The notes under the pieces are model-generated. The model saw only the letters and a program-made list of their open reading frames with translations. It did not search any database and was not told the DNA's origin. 64,000 nucleotides of DNA from positions 4,092,001-4,156,000 of the forward strand of contig OX246690.1 in NCBI GenBank assembly GCA_945909635.1, given 5' to 3'. Shown here one piece after another: positions 44,014 through 52,800 of this stretch. The translations under genes and the position numbers were made by a program. Each line of letters opens with the position of its first letter. Position 1 is the stretch's first letter. This stretch comes from Clostridioides difficile_A. Lineage in GTDB: Bacteria; Bacillota; Clostridia; Peptostreptococcales; Peptostreptococcaceae.

Positions 44014-44493
44014 CTACTTGTGGTACGGTTCCCCATTATTTATCCTATATGCTCTATAAATCTGCTCCAACAATATCAACCTCATCATCTGATGAGGAAA
44101 AGTCATCCTAGAAAAAGATAACCTATAATCAGCTCTTCCTAGGACTTCATCAGAAAGCCCTAGAGAACCTCCAATTATAAAACAGAGACTACTATTACCT
44201 CTAACTGCTAAATCACTCATGGTCTTAGCAAGCTCCTCAGAAGACAAATTCTTTCCATCAATGGCTAAAGCTATAACATAACTATTGTGCTTTATCTTCC
44301 CTAAAATTTTCTTACCTTCTTTATCTTTTATAATTTCCATTTCCTTAGCACTCAAATTCTCTGGAGCTTTCTCATCGTCCAACTCTATAATTTCCAACTT
44401 ACAGTACTTAGAAAGTCTTTTTTTAAACTCATCAATACCTAATTTTAAATATTTCTCTTTAATTTTACCTACCACAACTATACTTATATTCAT
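44014..44493 (-). CDS. rlmH: 23S rRNA (pseudouridine1915-N3)-methyltransferase RlmH
   Basis: 159 residues: MNISIVVVGKIKEKYLKLGI, the SAM/knot segment LCFIIGGSLGLSDEV and the closing LEQIYRAYRINNGEPYHK, complete to the stop. SPOUT-fold dimer that methylates Psi1915 in helix 69 of 23S rRNA in 70S ribosomes. The last codons belong to the attachment site of the integrative element, which leaves the protein sequence intact. AGGAG before the ATG. Confidence 0.95.
   Translation of the reverse strand: MNISIVVVGKIKEKYLKLGIDEFKKRLSKYCKLEIIELDDEKAPENLSAKEMEIIKDKEGKKILGKIKHNSYVIALAIDGKNLSSEELAKTMSDLAVRGNSSLCFIIGGSLGLSDEVLGRADYRLSFSRMTFPHQMMRLILLEQIYRAYRINNGEPYHK
44015..44034. repeat. Right att repeat of the element (within rlmH)
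   Basis: TACTTGTGGTACGGTTCCCC, overlapping the last codons and stop of rlmH; matches the left copy at 18 of 20 bases. Confidence 0.82.
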
Positions 44494-44560
44494 ATGTTTC
44501 TCCTAAACTTAATTTTGCTACACATTTATATCCTAATATAATCTATAAACTCTTATAAAA

Positions 44561-46660
44561 TTATCTCACTCTTTCTTGATTTGCATACTCTATAAACTCT
44601 TCAAAAGTTACAGCTTTGCTATAATAATATCCTTGATATATCTCACATCCTAATCCATATAGCTTATCTCTTTGACTCAAATTTTCAACATATTCAACAA
44701 CTATGTCAAACTCCAAATTTTTTGAAAGATTTACAATAGACATTATAATTTCACTACTTCTTTTATTTGTAAGTATCTCTTTAACTAACGAACCATCCAA
44801 TTTAACTATATCAAAATTATTATTTTGAAGATATATGAGTGAGCTATGACCCATACCAAAATCATCCATAATTAGCTTTATTCCTAAGTTATGTATCGCA
44901 TTGATACGTTCTATAATTATTTGCGAACCTGATAATGCAACCTGTTCTGTAATTTCTATACCTAACATATTAGGATTTATATCATTCCTATTAATGATAT
45001 TTTTTATTTGCTCTGGTAATTTAGGGTCATCAAGTTGGTCTGGAGATATATTTACAGAGAATTTAACAGGATTTCTCAATAACTTCTCACTCTTCTTTAA
45101 GTCAATACATGCTTTATCAATAATATACTCTCCAAGCTCATCTAAGAACCCTTCTTCTTTAGCTAAAATTATAACTAATGGTGGATAAATGAATCCTCCT
45201 ATTGAATGTTTCCATCTAAGTAATCCTTCTGCTCCTACAACACTTCCATTATAATTGACTTGAGGTTGATAAAAAAGTTCTATCTCTCCTCTTTTCATGG
45301 CGAACTTTAAATCTGAAGCTAACATTTTTGAAATTGACCCTATTTTACCACTGTAATTTAAAAGATTTGGCTGTTCACCTGTTAACTCATACCTTTTTAC
45401 TAAATTTGTTAAGTTTTCTATATTATTTTTAAACATATATGTATATCTATTTTGCGACATCTTTATAAATGGTATATAAATCATAACCCCGATACATAGA
45501 TTAAACAATTGTAACATACTTCCTCTTATAGAGCCTGTAGCCATATAACCACTTAAAAATATAGGCGATGTCCATTCTACAGGAGAAACTGTACATGGAA
45601 CAAACCCTATAGACATAGCTATATAACTTGTAATAGTCAAGATTATAGGCGTAATTACAAAAGGTACAAACATAATATGGTTAAAAACAATTGGTATTCC
45701 GAAAACTAACATCTCATTTATATTAAAAAGAGCTGGTATGGAAGCAATTTTGGCTAGCTTTCTTACATTTATACGTTTTTCACTAAGAAAAATCGCAATT
45801 ACTAGACATAGCAAAGAACCGCATCCACCCAACAAGACCATTGTATCAAAAAAAGTCTTAGTAAAGATTTCTGTTGGCAATTGATTATTATTAACTAAAT
45901 TGATATTAATTGCCATACTATTTTCAAATAAACTTTTTGCAACTGTATCTAAAACATTACTCCCATGAATTCCAAAAAACCACATAAAATGCATCAAGAA
46001 AATAAATAATAAGGCACTCATGAGATTTCTTCCCATTTTGCTAAACACATTTGAAAATAAATCGTAAAATATATCTTGAAAGTTTGAACTACCAATTAAA
46101 CTTATCATTATTACTCTAAAAATAGAAAATAAAAATACTACAATTATAAATGGAACTATAGCTGAGACTACCATATTAAAGTCTGCATCTGCTCCCTCTG
46201 TATGAAACTTTACACTTGTGACAAAAGATTCTGTAAGTTTTACAAACAATACAGATGATGTCATAGCGACAATAATAGCTGTAAATAGCCACTTTGTGTT
46301 AAATACTTCTATATAATTAAGTTCATTGCCACTTGAAAACACTAAAAAAGAGCACATTGCAACTATAGGAACAAGTACTGTATACTTGCTCCCATATATT
46401 TTCCCATAACTATAACTTATTGTTAATAATATTATTAATGAAATTATTCCTAAAGTAGAGCCATTTATAAAGTTAAGAATCTTTGTGATTTCTCCATTAA
46501 ATAAATTTGATAAACATTCTTGATACGCCCTTATTGGAAGATTTAAAATGACAAGAGCAGTTGAGCCAGTCATAATAGCAGGTATGGCTAAAATCATTCC
46601 TTGCTTTATAGAATATAAAATTTTATTATCTTCAACATTTTCGAAATTTCTTTTTAGCAA
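44561..46660 (-). CDS. PTS EIIC-EAL fusion, c-di-GMP phosphodiesterase
   Basis: 699 residues, TTG start after AGAGGTG. Residues ~10-405 form a Lac/Cel-type EIIC with LNLPIRAYQE, GIHGSNVL and LFNINEMLVFG, homologous by eye to the EIIC at 29572-30873. Residues ~440-690 are an EAL domain with EGLLRW (EAL variant), NISPDQ, EITEQ, MDDFG, VKLDGS, and EYVE, so the metal and catalytic residues appear present. It should hydrolyse c-di-GMP under control of a sugar or PTS signal. No EIIB or EIIA is nearby. Lies between walJ and rlmH. Confidence 0.9.
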   Translation of the reverse strand: MLKRNFENVEDNKILYSIKQGMILAIPAIMTGSTALVILNLPIRAYQECLSNLFNGEITKILNFINGSTLGIISLIILLTISYSYGKIYGSKYTVLVPIVAMCSFLVFSSGNELNYIEVFNTKWLFTAIIVAMTSSVLFVKLTESFVTSVKFHTEGADADFNMVVSAIVPFIIVVFLFSIFRVIMISLIGSSNFQDIFYDLFSNVFSKMGRNLMSALLFIFLMHFMWFFGIHGSNVLDTVAKSLFENSMAININLVNNNQLPTEIFTKTFFDTMVLLGGCGSLLCLVIAIFLSEKRINVRKLAKIASIPALFNINEMLVFGIPIVFNHIMFVPFVITPIILTITSYIAMSIGFVPCTVSPVEWTSPIFLSGYMATGSIRGSMLQLFNLCIGVMIYIPFIKMSQNRYTYMFKNNIENLTNLVKRYELTGEQPNLLNYSGKIGSISKMLASDLKFAMKRGEIELFYQPQVNYNGSVVGAEGLLRWKHSIGGFIYPPLVIILAKEEGFLDELGEYIIDKACIDLKKSEKLLRNPVKFSVNISPDQLDDPKLPEQIKNIINRNDINPNMLGIEITEQVALSGSQIIIERINAIHNLGIKLIMDDFGMGHSSLIYLQNNNFDIVKLDGSLVKEILTNKRSSEIIMSIVNLSKNLEFDIVVEYVENLSQRDKLYGLGCEIYQGYYYSKAVTFEEFIEYANQERVR

Positions 46661-46672
46661 AGTTATTCACCT

Positions 46673-47470
46673 CTACTTCATTTCATAAACATTAGAAACA
46701 TCATTTCGTGATAGTACATCTAGCTTCACATCTTGTCCAACTACTATATCATTTGATGCTAATACTCCTTTTGAAGTCTCATATGCCAATTCTGGAAAAT
46801 TATTTTCTTTACTTAAGTGAGCTAATAATATAGATTCTGTACCTTCATTAATCAGCTCAACACAGAAATTAGCAGCATCTTCATTAGATAAATGTCCAGT
46901 GTTTGACATTACTCTTTTCTTTAAAGCATATGTATATGAACCCATCATAAGCATATTAGGGTCATAATTTGATTCTAATACTACTAACTTAGATTTATAT
47001 AGATGTTTTTTTATATTTTGAGTTATACATCCTATATCAGTAGCTATAGATATCTTTTCATCACTCTCTGTATAGAAATTATATCCAACTGGGTCAGATG
47101 CATCATGTTCTATTGAAAAAGGTCTCACTATAATATCTCCTAGTGAATAAGTTTTATCATTTTCAAAAACTTTCATATTTTTATCTTTGACATCTCCTAA
47201 CTTATCCTTCATAGAACACCATGTCTTTATATTAGCAAATATTGGTATATCAAACTTTCTTGATAATATACCTGCCCCTTTTATGTGGTCAACATGTTCA
47301 TGTGTTATAAATATTCCTTTTAATTTATCTGCATCTACATCAATGTCTTTAAGACCTGTAGTTATTCTCTTTCCACTTAACCCTGCATCTACTAGTATAT
47401 TAGTATTTTTATACCCTATATAATGGCAGTTTCCACTACTGCCACTTCCAACTGAACAATACTTTAGCAT
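46673..47470 (-). CDS. walJ: WalJ/YycJ metallo-beta-lactamase-fold hydrolase
   Basis: 265 residues: SVGSGSSGNCHYIGY opening and the metal motif FITHEHVDHIKGAG (HxHxDH), with HSD/ASDPVG and LSNEDA later, as in WalJ. Predicted 5'-exonuclease-like enzyme with roles in DNA replication/cell-division coordination. In clostridia it normally sits close to rlmH, as here. Starts 13 bases before the EIIC-EAL gene; AGAGGTGAAGG upstream. Confidence 0.9.
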   Translation of the reverse strand: MLKYCSVGSGSSGNCHYIGYKNTNILVDAGLSGKRITTGLKDIDVDADKLKGIFITHEHVDHIKGAGILSRKFDIPIFANIKTWCSMKDKLGDVKDKNMKVFENDKTYSLGDIIVRPFSIEHDASDPVGYNFYTESDEKISIATDIGCITQNIKKHLYKSKLVVLESNYDPNMLMMGSYTYALKKRVMSNTGHLSNEDAANFCVELINEGTESILLAHLSKENNFPELAYETSKGVLASNDIVVGQDVKLDVLSRNDVSNVYEMK

Positions 47471-47513
47471 TCCTTCACCTCTTTTTCTGCCTTATAAATT
47501 ATATTATACCAAA

Positions 47514-47575
47514 AAAACAGGAGTTGTCTCGAAATTGATTTTTTCCAATCAAATTTTAAGTTCAACTCCTGTTTT
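47514..47575 (-). terminator. Terminator of the GyrI-like gene
   Basis: AAAACAGGAGTTG (47514-47526) and CAACTCCTGTTTT (47563-47575), T7 on the minus strand, with a smaller hairpin in the loop. Confidence 0.75.
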
Positions 47576-47607
47576 AAATTTTCATGTTTTATTTTTGATA
47601 CTTCATA

Positions 47608-48072
47608 TTAACGAATAGGCAACATCATTTTAGTCAATAGTTCATTTGTTGGGCGATTTGGTGTATTTAAGTATTGATAATAAATTTCTCCAAGCATTTC
47701 ATAGGGGCTACTCTGTACCCATGCAAACAATTCTTCTAATGTAGGGTCTTGCAAAATATAATCACCTTGGTCAATTGCAGTAACTATCTTTTGTGCAGGT
47801 ATTTCTATACCCTGAATATCATCTACACCTTCCATCTTAGTTGCAGTAGGAAAGCCTATTTCAATATTTAAGTTTTCTAAGTCCATATTGTGAAAGCAGA
47901 CAATAGGTGCTCCTGCTACAAAAGTATTTTTACTTTTTATATAGTCCATGATTTTGGCATATCCCTCAGCAGAAAACTCTTGAAATTCAACCATGAAGTT
48001 AATTGTTTTCTTTATTACTAAAGCATAATATGCACTCTGTTCGACTACAGTAATATCTGTTATTCTTGACAT
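47608..48072 (-). CDS. GyrI-like effector-binding domain protein
   Basis: 154 residues, a single AraC-effector/GyrI-like domain: ITVVEQSAYYALVIKKTINF at the start and IEIPAQKIVTAIDQGDYILQ with LGEIYYQYL near the end. Such stand-alone domains bind small hydrophobic ligands or hydrolyse cyclopropanoid toxins. A broken MerR HTH gene lies 335 bases upstream on the other strand, so it may be a surviving sensor partner. GGAGG before ATG. Confidence 0.82.
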   Translation of the reverse strand: MSRITDITVVEQSAYYALVIKKTINFMVEFQEFSAEGYAKIMDYIKSKNTFVAGAPIVCFHNMDLENLNIEIGFPTATKMEGVDDIQGIEIPAQKIVTAIDQGDYILQDPTLEELFAWVQSSPYEMLGEIYYQYLNTPNRPTNELLTKMMLPIR

Positions 48073-48407
48073 TTCATTTCCTCCAATAAGTTTATTTTAT
48101 ATTTATAGTTAACATGATATCATCTAGCATATATTGTGGCTTGTCCTACAATGCTCTTTTCAAGCCCCAAAGTAATATTTATTAAATTGCATAAGCATAT
48201 TTGAATACTATATACAATGTTTTCAATATGCAAACCATAAAGCAAGTTACTTTAAAAAGATATTATAAATTGCTAGGAATATTAACTCTATATTCCATAA
48301 GACATTATATATAAATAGTTTATTGTATAGCTATCTTTAATACGTTATAATTTTCCTAACATTCCAGTGCAGAGGATAGTTTACAATTAAAATCAAAGGA
48401 GGTAATT
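48073..48407. other. Intergenic region
   Basis: 335 bases of AT-rich DNA between the divergent GyrI-like gene and the MerR relic. Contains the intact ribosome binding site AAAGGAGG of the relic at its right end; otherwise I see nothing. Confidence 0.5.
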
Positions 48408-48569
48408 ATGTATAGAATAAGTTAGTTTTCTAAAATATCCGGTTTGACTGTAAAAGCTCTACGTTATTACGATAAAGAAGATATTTTAGAACCATCATTT
48501 AAAAATGAAGAAAATCAGTATAGATACTATGATGATGAAAAAAATTTGGGAATAGTACAAGTCATATAA
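48408..48569 (+). pseudogene. Remnant of a MerR-family regulator
   Basis: Preceded by AAAGGAGG, the frame reads MYRIS-stop-FSKISGLTVKALRYYDKEDI, then QYRYYDDEKNLG and stops after 53 codons. The HTH and wing of a MerR activator are clear, with GAG or CAG changed to TAG at codon 6 and the remainder lost. No functional product expected. Confidence 0.85.
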
Positions 48570-48709
48570 ACTCTGCTAAATAAAAAACTATTGTTGTAGC
48601 TATAAGGTAAATATGCACCCAAATAAAGTATAATGATATAATACTTATTTTGAAATAACAATTAGACATGATACTTTTCTTTTTTTAAGAATAATTATCC
48701 TGTAGACTA

Positions 48710-48727
48710 GAGGTTCTTAAGAACCTC
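48710..48727. repeat. Perfect 18-bp palindrome
   Basis: GAGGTTCTT/AAGAACCTC with no spacer. Lies between the MerR relic and the end of the M1 peptidase gene. Possible old MerR operator or part of a terminator. Confidence 0.55.
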
Positions 48728-48804
48728 CATTTCTATTTTTCTGTTCTTTACATAAAAAAGGAAATGCTCCAAATTCTTATTTTGAAACATCCCCTATATA
48801 AAAT

Positions 48805-50268
48805 TTACTTGTATTCACTTATAATCTTATTTATATCTACCCCTTTATTGCTCCATATCTCCACAAAATCCCTTCCATTAGCATTTTTATGTTTATATTT
48901 ATTATAGTATTCATTTAAAGTCTCAAAGAATACTTTATCACCAACTTCTTTTCTCACTTCATTAAACGCTATTGCACCTTTTGTATAAACATTCAAGCTA
49001 TATTCAGTAGAATTTTTATACTCATTTGCTGGTTTAAATATATTCTCACTCAAATAACTCTTTGTCTGTATCTCCATAGTTTTTAGAAGTTTATTTGCCA
49101 TCTCTTTACCATATTTTTGCTCAAAATACACTATTGTAGAATATTCAGTAAGTGCTTCATCTAACCAAGGTTCACTTATTTCATCATTTCCAACAGCAGA
49201 ATACCACCATTGATGTGCTGTCTCATGGGCAATAACATATTCAAGTAGAAATTCATTTTTCTCATTATATAAGCTTTGGTCTATCATAACGAGCATAGGA
49301 TATTCCATCCCACCTATAAAAAAGTCACTCGCTACGACAGAGTATTCTTTATATGGATATTTCCCAAATAATTCACTAAATATATCTATTGAATCTTTTG
49401 CCACTTCAGTTGCTTTTTTAGAAAGTTTTTTATTTAAATTGTATGTATTAATTGCTATTCCTTTTGAATCTACCTTAGTTACATCAAATTTACTACTTAA
49501 TATAAATGCAAAATCCCTAACACTTTCAGCTTCTATTTCATATAGCATCTTTTTATTGTCATGTTTGTCATTAATAAGTTTTCCTGTGTGAGCAATCTTA
49601 TACTTATTTGGAATTAATAGTTTCACATGAAAATCGCTAGTCTCACTATAGAATGGGTCACCAATTGTTTCATAACTCTTTAGATTCCAACCTCTTTCAT
49701 CATTAACACAAACTATAGGAAACCAGTTAGTAACGTTTATAGTATTTTCCCCATATCCAAATCTTCCAACTGAATTTGGTATTTTTACATTATATTTTAT
49801 ATCTAATGATATTCTTTCATTCGGTTTTAATTCTTTCCCTAATTCTATTTCTAATATATCATTTTTATCCCCTTTAATCTTATACTCCATTTTACTATTC
49901 CTATTTAATATATTCTTTATATCTATGTACCCTTCATTAAACCCATTAGGATAAGCTTTTGTCATTTCCTCTTTTTCAAAAGGAGCAAACTCTTTTTTTG
50001 AAAAAGCATTTGGATATATATGAAAATATATTTTATCCATGTTTGATTTTGTATTATTTATGTACTCAATATTCTGATTACACATTAGCCTCTTCGTTTC
50101 ATCATCAAATATAACATCCATATTATATTGATTTATCTTTGAATTAGTTTTTTCTTTATACGCTTCTAAACTGTCATCCTTTTCTATAAAGCAACCTATT
50201 ATTAATACCATAAATAAAATTGCTACTGATAATGTTCTTCTTACTTTTTGGTTGAATTTTATAACCAA
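48805..50268 (-). CDS. M1-family metallopeptidase lipoprotein
   Basis: 487 residues, TTG start with GGGAGGAG upstream. Signal peptide with lipobox LIIGC (Cys26), so a membrane-anchored extracytoplasmic lipoprotein. Catalytic zinc site VIAHETAHQWW (HExxH) with the downstream Glu in WLDEALTEYS, and GGMEYP upstream (exopeptidase GxMEN-like). Aminopeptidase that would trim extracellular peptides. Shorter than full M1 enzymes: lacks the C-terminal ARM domain, as in bacterial M1 lipoproteins. Confidence 0.88.
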   Translation of the reverse strand: MVIKFNQKVRRTLSVAILFMVLIIGCFIEKDDSLEAYKEKTNSKINQYNMDVIFDDETKRLMCNQNIEYINNTKSNMDKIYFHIYPNAFSKKEFAPFEKEEMTKAYPNGFNEGYIDIKNILNRNSKMEYKIKGDKNDILEIELGKELKPNERISLDIKYNVKIPNSVGRFGYGENTINVTNWFPIVCVNDERGWNLKSYETIGDPFYSETSDFHVKLLIPNKYKIAHTGKLINDKHDNKKMLYEIEAESVRDFAFILSSKFDVTKVDSKGIAINTYNLNKKLSKKATEVAKDSIDIFSELFGKYPYKEYSVVASDFFIGGMEYPMLVMIDQSLYNEKNEFLLEYVIAHETAHQWWYSAVGNDEISEPWLDEALTEYSTIVYFEQKYGKEMANKLLKTMEIQTKSYLSENIFKPANEYKNSTEYSLNVYTKGAIAFNEVRKEVGDKVFFETLNEYYNKYKHKNANGRDFVEIWSNKGVDINKIISEYK

Positions 50269-50392
50269 AATATCTCCTCCCTTTCAAAATGAATCTTTCT
50301 AGAAAATATTTACATGCTAATCTTGCGACCTTTTATTTGTTTACAGACAAATATAATATAAAAAATGATATAATTTAATCTGAGGTGATAAA

Positions 50393-51451
50393 ATGTTTTT
50401 CAAAGAAAGCAATGAAATAGATTTAGGTGAAATCACTATTCCCAATATCTTTATAGATATATTTATGCCAATGGCGGACGGGTTATACGTAAAAGTTTAT
50501 CTTTTAGGCTATAGACAAGCATGTGATATTACTTCTAATCCTAAGTTCGACAATAATTCAATAGCCAAAAACCTAAATATACCTTTGTCTGATGTGTTAT
50601 CTGCTTGGAAATTTTGGGAGGACAAGAAGATTATAAAAATACATGACAATGGAGAATATGATAATTTTAATTATTCAATAGAATTTTTAGATTTAAAAAA
50701 TTTCTATATTGAGAATATATTAGGTAATAATTCATCTATAAAATCTAATACAGACCAAGTTGTATCTACTTCTGAAAATCCAAGTATTAGAAAAATGTTC
50801 AATTCCATAAATAAAATAGTTGGCCGCTATCTCGACCCAAGTGAAAAGATAAGTATCATGGATATAATGAATAAATACAATATGAGTCCTGATATGATAC
50901 TTTGTGCTTATGAATATGTAAAAGATAAAACTGGTACATCAAAACCAGTTAAATACATTGAGGGTATTATCAGGAATTGGTATGATTCAAATTTATATAC
51001 ACCAAAAGATGTTGAAGATAGCTTTTTAGTTAGAAGTGAAAGATATATTTTATACAAAACTATTTTCAATGAATTAGGATTTTCAAGACAACCATCAAAG
51101 TCAGAAAAAGAACTTATGGACACTTGGTTTGATAAATTTGGTATGGATATGGACTTAATAATAAATGCTTGCTCTAAATCTAAAAATATTTCAAACCCAA
51201 GTATATCTTATATAAATGGTATAATTAAAAATTGGAATGAAAAAAATATAAAAAATTTAAATGATTTAAAGCAAAAAGAGGAAGAACGTATAGTTAAGGA
51301 GAATATTAATAAGAAGCAGATTAATACTACTCAAAACAACAATACTTACAAGAAAACTAAGTTTCATAATTTCAATGAGACATTCACTCAGTATACATCT
51401 GATGAACTCGATGAGATTATTAAAAAAAGTCAAAAAGAAAAGTTTAAGTAG
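50393..51451 (+). CDS. DnaD-domain replication protein
   Basis: 352 residues, start with GAGGTG upstream. N-terminal winged helix region (to ~110), then two DnaD/DnaB_2 domains (~130-200, ISIMDIMNKYNMSPDMILCA; ~210-290, LMDTWFDKFGMDMDLIINAC) ending in YINGIIKNWNEK. Likely acts in primosome assembly with the DnaI encoded 8 bases downstream. Acidic-basic tail. Confidence 0.88.
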   Translation: MFFKESNEIDLGEITIPNIFIDIFMPMADGLYVKVYLLGYRQACDITSNPKFDNNSIAKNLNIPLSDVLSAWKFWEDKKIIKIHDNGEYDNFNYSIEFLDLKNFYIENILGNNSSIKSNTDQVVSTSENPSIRKMFNSINKIVGRYLDPSEKISIMDIMNKYNMSPDMILCAYEYVKDKTGTSKPVKYIEGIIRNWYDSNLYTPKDVEDSFLVRSERYILYKTIFNELGFSRQPSKSEKELMDTWFDKFGMDMDLIINACSKSKNISNPSISYINGIIKNWNEKNIKNLNDLKQKEEERIVKENINKKQINTTQNNNTYKKTKFHNFNETFTQYTSDELDEIIKKSQKEKFK

Positions 51452-51459
51452 GTGATTAA

Positions 51460-52452
51460 ATGAATGAAGATAAAATAAGAAAAATACTTGCTAAATATGA
51501 TAAGAGAAGAGATAATAGCGAACTCTTATTAGAACATAGAAAAAATGAGGTATATAATAGAATTCCTGAAATAAAATCTATAGATGATGAGATTTCTAAA
51601 ATAGGCCTTAGTCTAGCTAAAATAGTACTTTTAAATCCTAAGTCTAAAGATGAGATTGTAAATAAATCTAAAAATACTATAGAATCTTTAAAAGTAAAGA
51701 AGGAGGAACTTTTAGCTGAGAATAATATCCCTCTTGATTACTTAGAAATAAAGTTTCAATGTACTTCTTGTAAAGATAAAGGTTTTTTACCTAATGGGGA
51801 AAAATGCTCTTGCCTTAAACAAGAAATTGTAAATGAAGCTTATAAAATGTCTAATTTAGACAGGATTTTAAGTCAGGAAAATTTTTCGAATTTTAACTTG
51901 AATATATTTTCTCCTAAGAAAGGCTCTGATGGAGAAATATCTCCTAGGGAAAATATGCTAAATAATTTAAGTGTCTGCGAAAATTTTGTTCATGATTTCA
52001 AGGAAGATAATGATGAAAATCTACTGTTTTATGGTTCTACTGGACTGGGAAAAACATATATGTGCAATTGTATTGCAAAGGAATTATTGGACAAAGGAAA
52101 TGTTGTAATTTATCAAACTTCTTTTAGAATATTAGATATTCTCGAAGACTATAAATTTAGAAGAGACACAAATAATCCGATAAGTGAAGATAATTATAAA
52201 AACTTGTTTGATTGTGATTTATTAATAATAGATGACCTTGGTACTGAACTTAATAACTCTTTTACTAGTGGAGAAATCTTCAACATTGTAAACACAAGAC
52301 TTGTTACTGGTAAAAAAATTATTATCTCAACCAACTTAACACCATCCCAAATAGGAAATACTTATACTCAAAGAACTCTTTCTAGAATTTTAGACAAATT
52401 TAGGATTTTAGAATTTACTGGTGATGATTTGAGATGGGAAAGATTTAAATAA
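51460..52452 (+). CDS. dnaI: DnaI/DnaC-like helicase loader ATPase
   Basis: 330 residues. N-terminal ~110 residues include a zinc-binding Cys group (FQCTSCKDKGFLPNGEKC then SCLK), then an AAA+ domain with Walker A YGSTGLGKTYMCN, Walker B LLIIDDLGTE and sensor 1 KIIISTN, arginine QRTLSRI. Loads replicative DnaB helicase. Same operon as the DnaD-domain protein. Symbol assigned from architecture. Confidence 0.88.
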   Translation: MNEDKIRKILAKYDKRRDNSELLLEHRKNEVYNRIPEIKSIDDEISKIGLSLAKIVLLNPKSKDEIVNKSKNTIESLKVKKEELLAENNIPLDYLEIKFQCTSCKDKGFLPNGEKCSCLKQEIVNEAYKMSNLDRILSQENFSNFNLNIFSPKKGSDGEISPRENMLNNLSVCENFVHDFKEDNDENLLFYGSTGLGKTYMCNCIAKELLDKGNVVIYQTSFRILDILEDYKFRRDTNNPISEDNYKNLFDCDLLIIDDLGTELNNSFTSGEIFNIVNTRLVTGKKIIISTNLTPSQIGNTYTQRTLSRILDKFRILEFTGDDLRWERFK

Positions 52453-52800
52453 AGTAGCCCTTAAAAAACATTTTTTTATTTTTAAATAGAGAGGTAAGAC
52501 AAACTTGCTTCTCTGTTTAAAACTTATACTAAAGAAACTAATCTCTCTACTATAAGTACATTTCTAAAGTATCTTTAATACATCTAATTCTTTATATTAC
52601 TTATAATTTATCAATATTGTAAACTTAGCAGATTATATAATACTATTCTAAAAATACTCTAAATTTTAATCTTATAAATTATATCATTACAAATAACTTA
52701 ATACTTTATTGTAATTAAATTTAATTTTTCAATCAAAAAAAGATACTTAAAAGTATCCTATAACGTAGAAAATTATATTAATTTGAATTTATGTACTTTG
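52453..52800. other. Intergenic region between dnaI and the tRNA cluster
   Basis: About 350 bases, very AT-rich. Holds an imperfect hairpin just after dnaI (AGAGAGGTAAG...CTTGCTTCTCT, around 52488-52514) that may end the primosome transcript, and the tRNA-cluster terminator at 52735-52757. No ORF. Confidence 0.5.
52735..52757 (-). terminator. Terminator of the tRNA cluster
   Basis: GATACTTAAAAGTATC at 52742-52757; followed on minus by TTTTTTTGATTG. Confidence 0.7.

Larger units (their letters stand above)
35271..44034. mobile_element. Serine-recombinase integrative element inserted in the 3' end of rlmH
   Basis: About 8.8 kb lies between two copies of a sequence matching at 18 of 20 bases (35272-35291 and 44015-44034). 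The right copy is the end of intact rlmH (codons for EPYHK, then stop). The left copy, read on minus, again encodes GEPYHK-stop with synonymous differences, so it is the displaced native rlmH end. Inside are a large serine recombinase (broken), a small partner ORF, an XRE repressor, replication/mobilisation-like genes, a hairpin-rich non-coding stretch and unrecognised cargo. Same target as staphylococcal SCC cassettes. No full conjugation machinery is present, so it would be mobilisable at most. Confidence 0.85.
42432..44111 (+). pseudogene. Large serine recombinase, interrupted by an in-frame stop
   Basis: The frame reads 352 residues, meets TAA at 43488-43490, and then continues in the same frame (KYVLDRISEIIN) to 44111. 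A single G-to-T change (GAA to TAA; expected ADIAEKYV) explains it. Part 1 has the resolvase domain (catalytic Ser17 in MYCRTSTELQ; FDISRIARN), the recombinase domain and a zinc ribbon (LLRCPVCGASM...YYQCSN). Part 2 is the coiled coil (EKQLKELEKSLAKID) and tail. The last ~30 codons lie past the att core, on the antisense of rlmH. Truncated protein would lack the coiled coil, so integration/excision is probably impaired. Sequencing error cannot be excluded. Confidence 0.85.

Noticed and set aside
35271..44034. Full conjugative transposon
   Set aside because: No type IV secretion, coupling protein or recognisable relaxase genes are present, and the region is too short.
43497..44111. Separate gene for a coiled-coil protein after the recombinase
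   Set aside because: It has no ribosome binding site, is in the same frame as the recombinase and continues its domain order, so it is the broken-off part.
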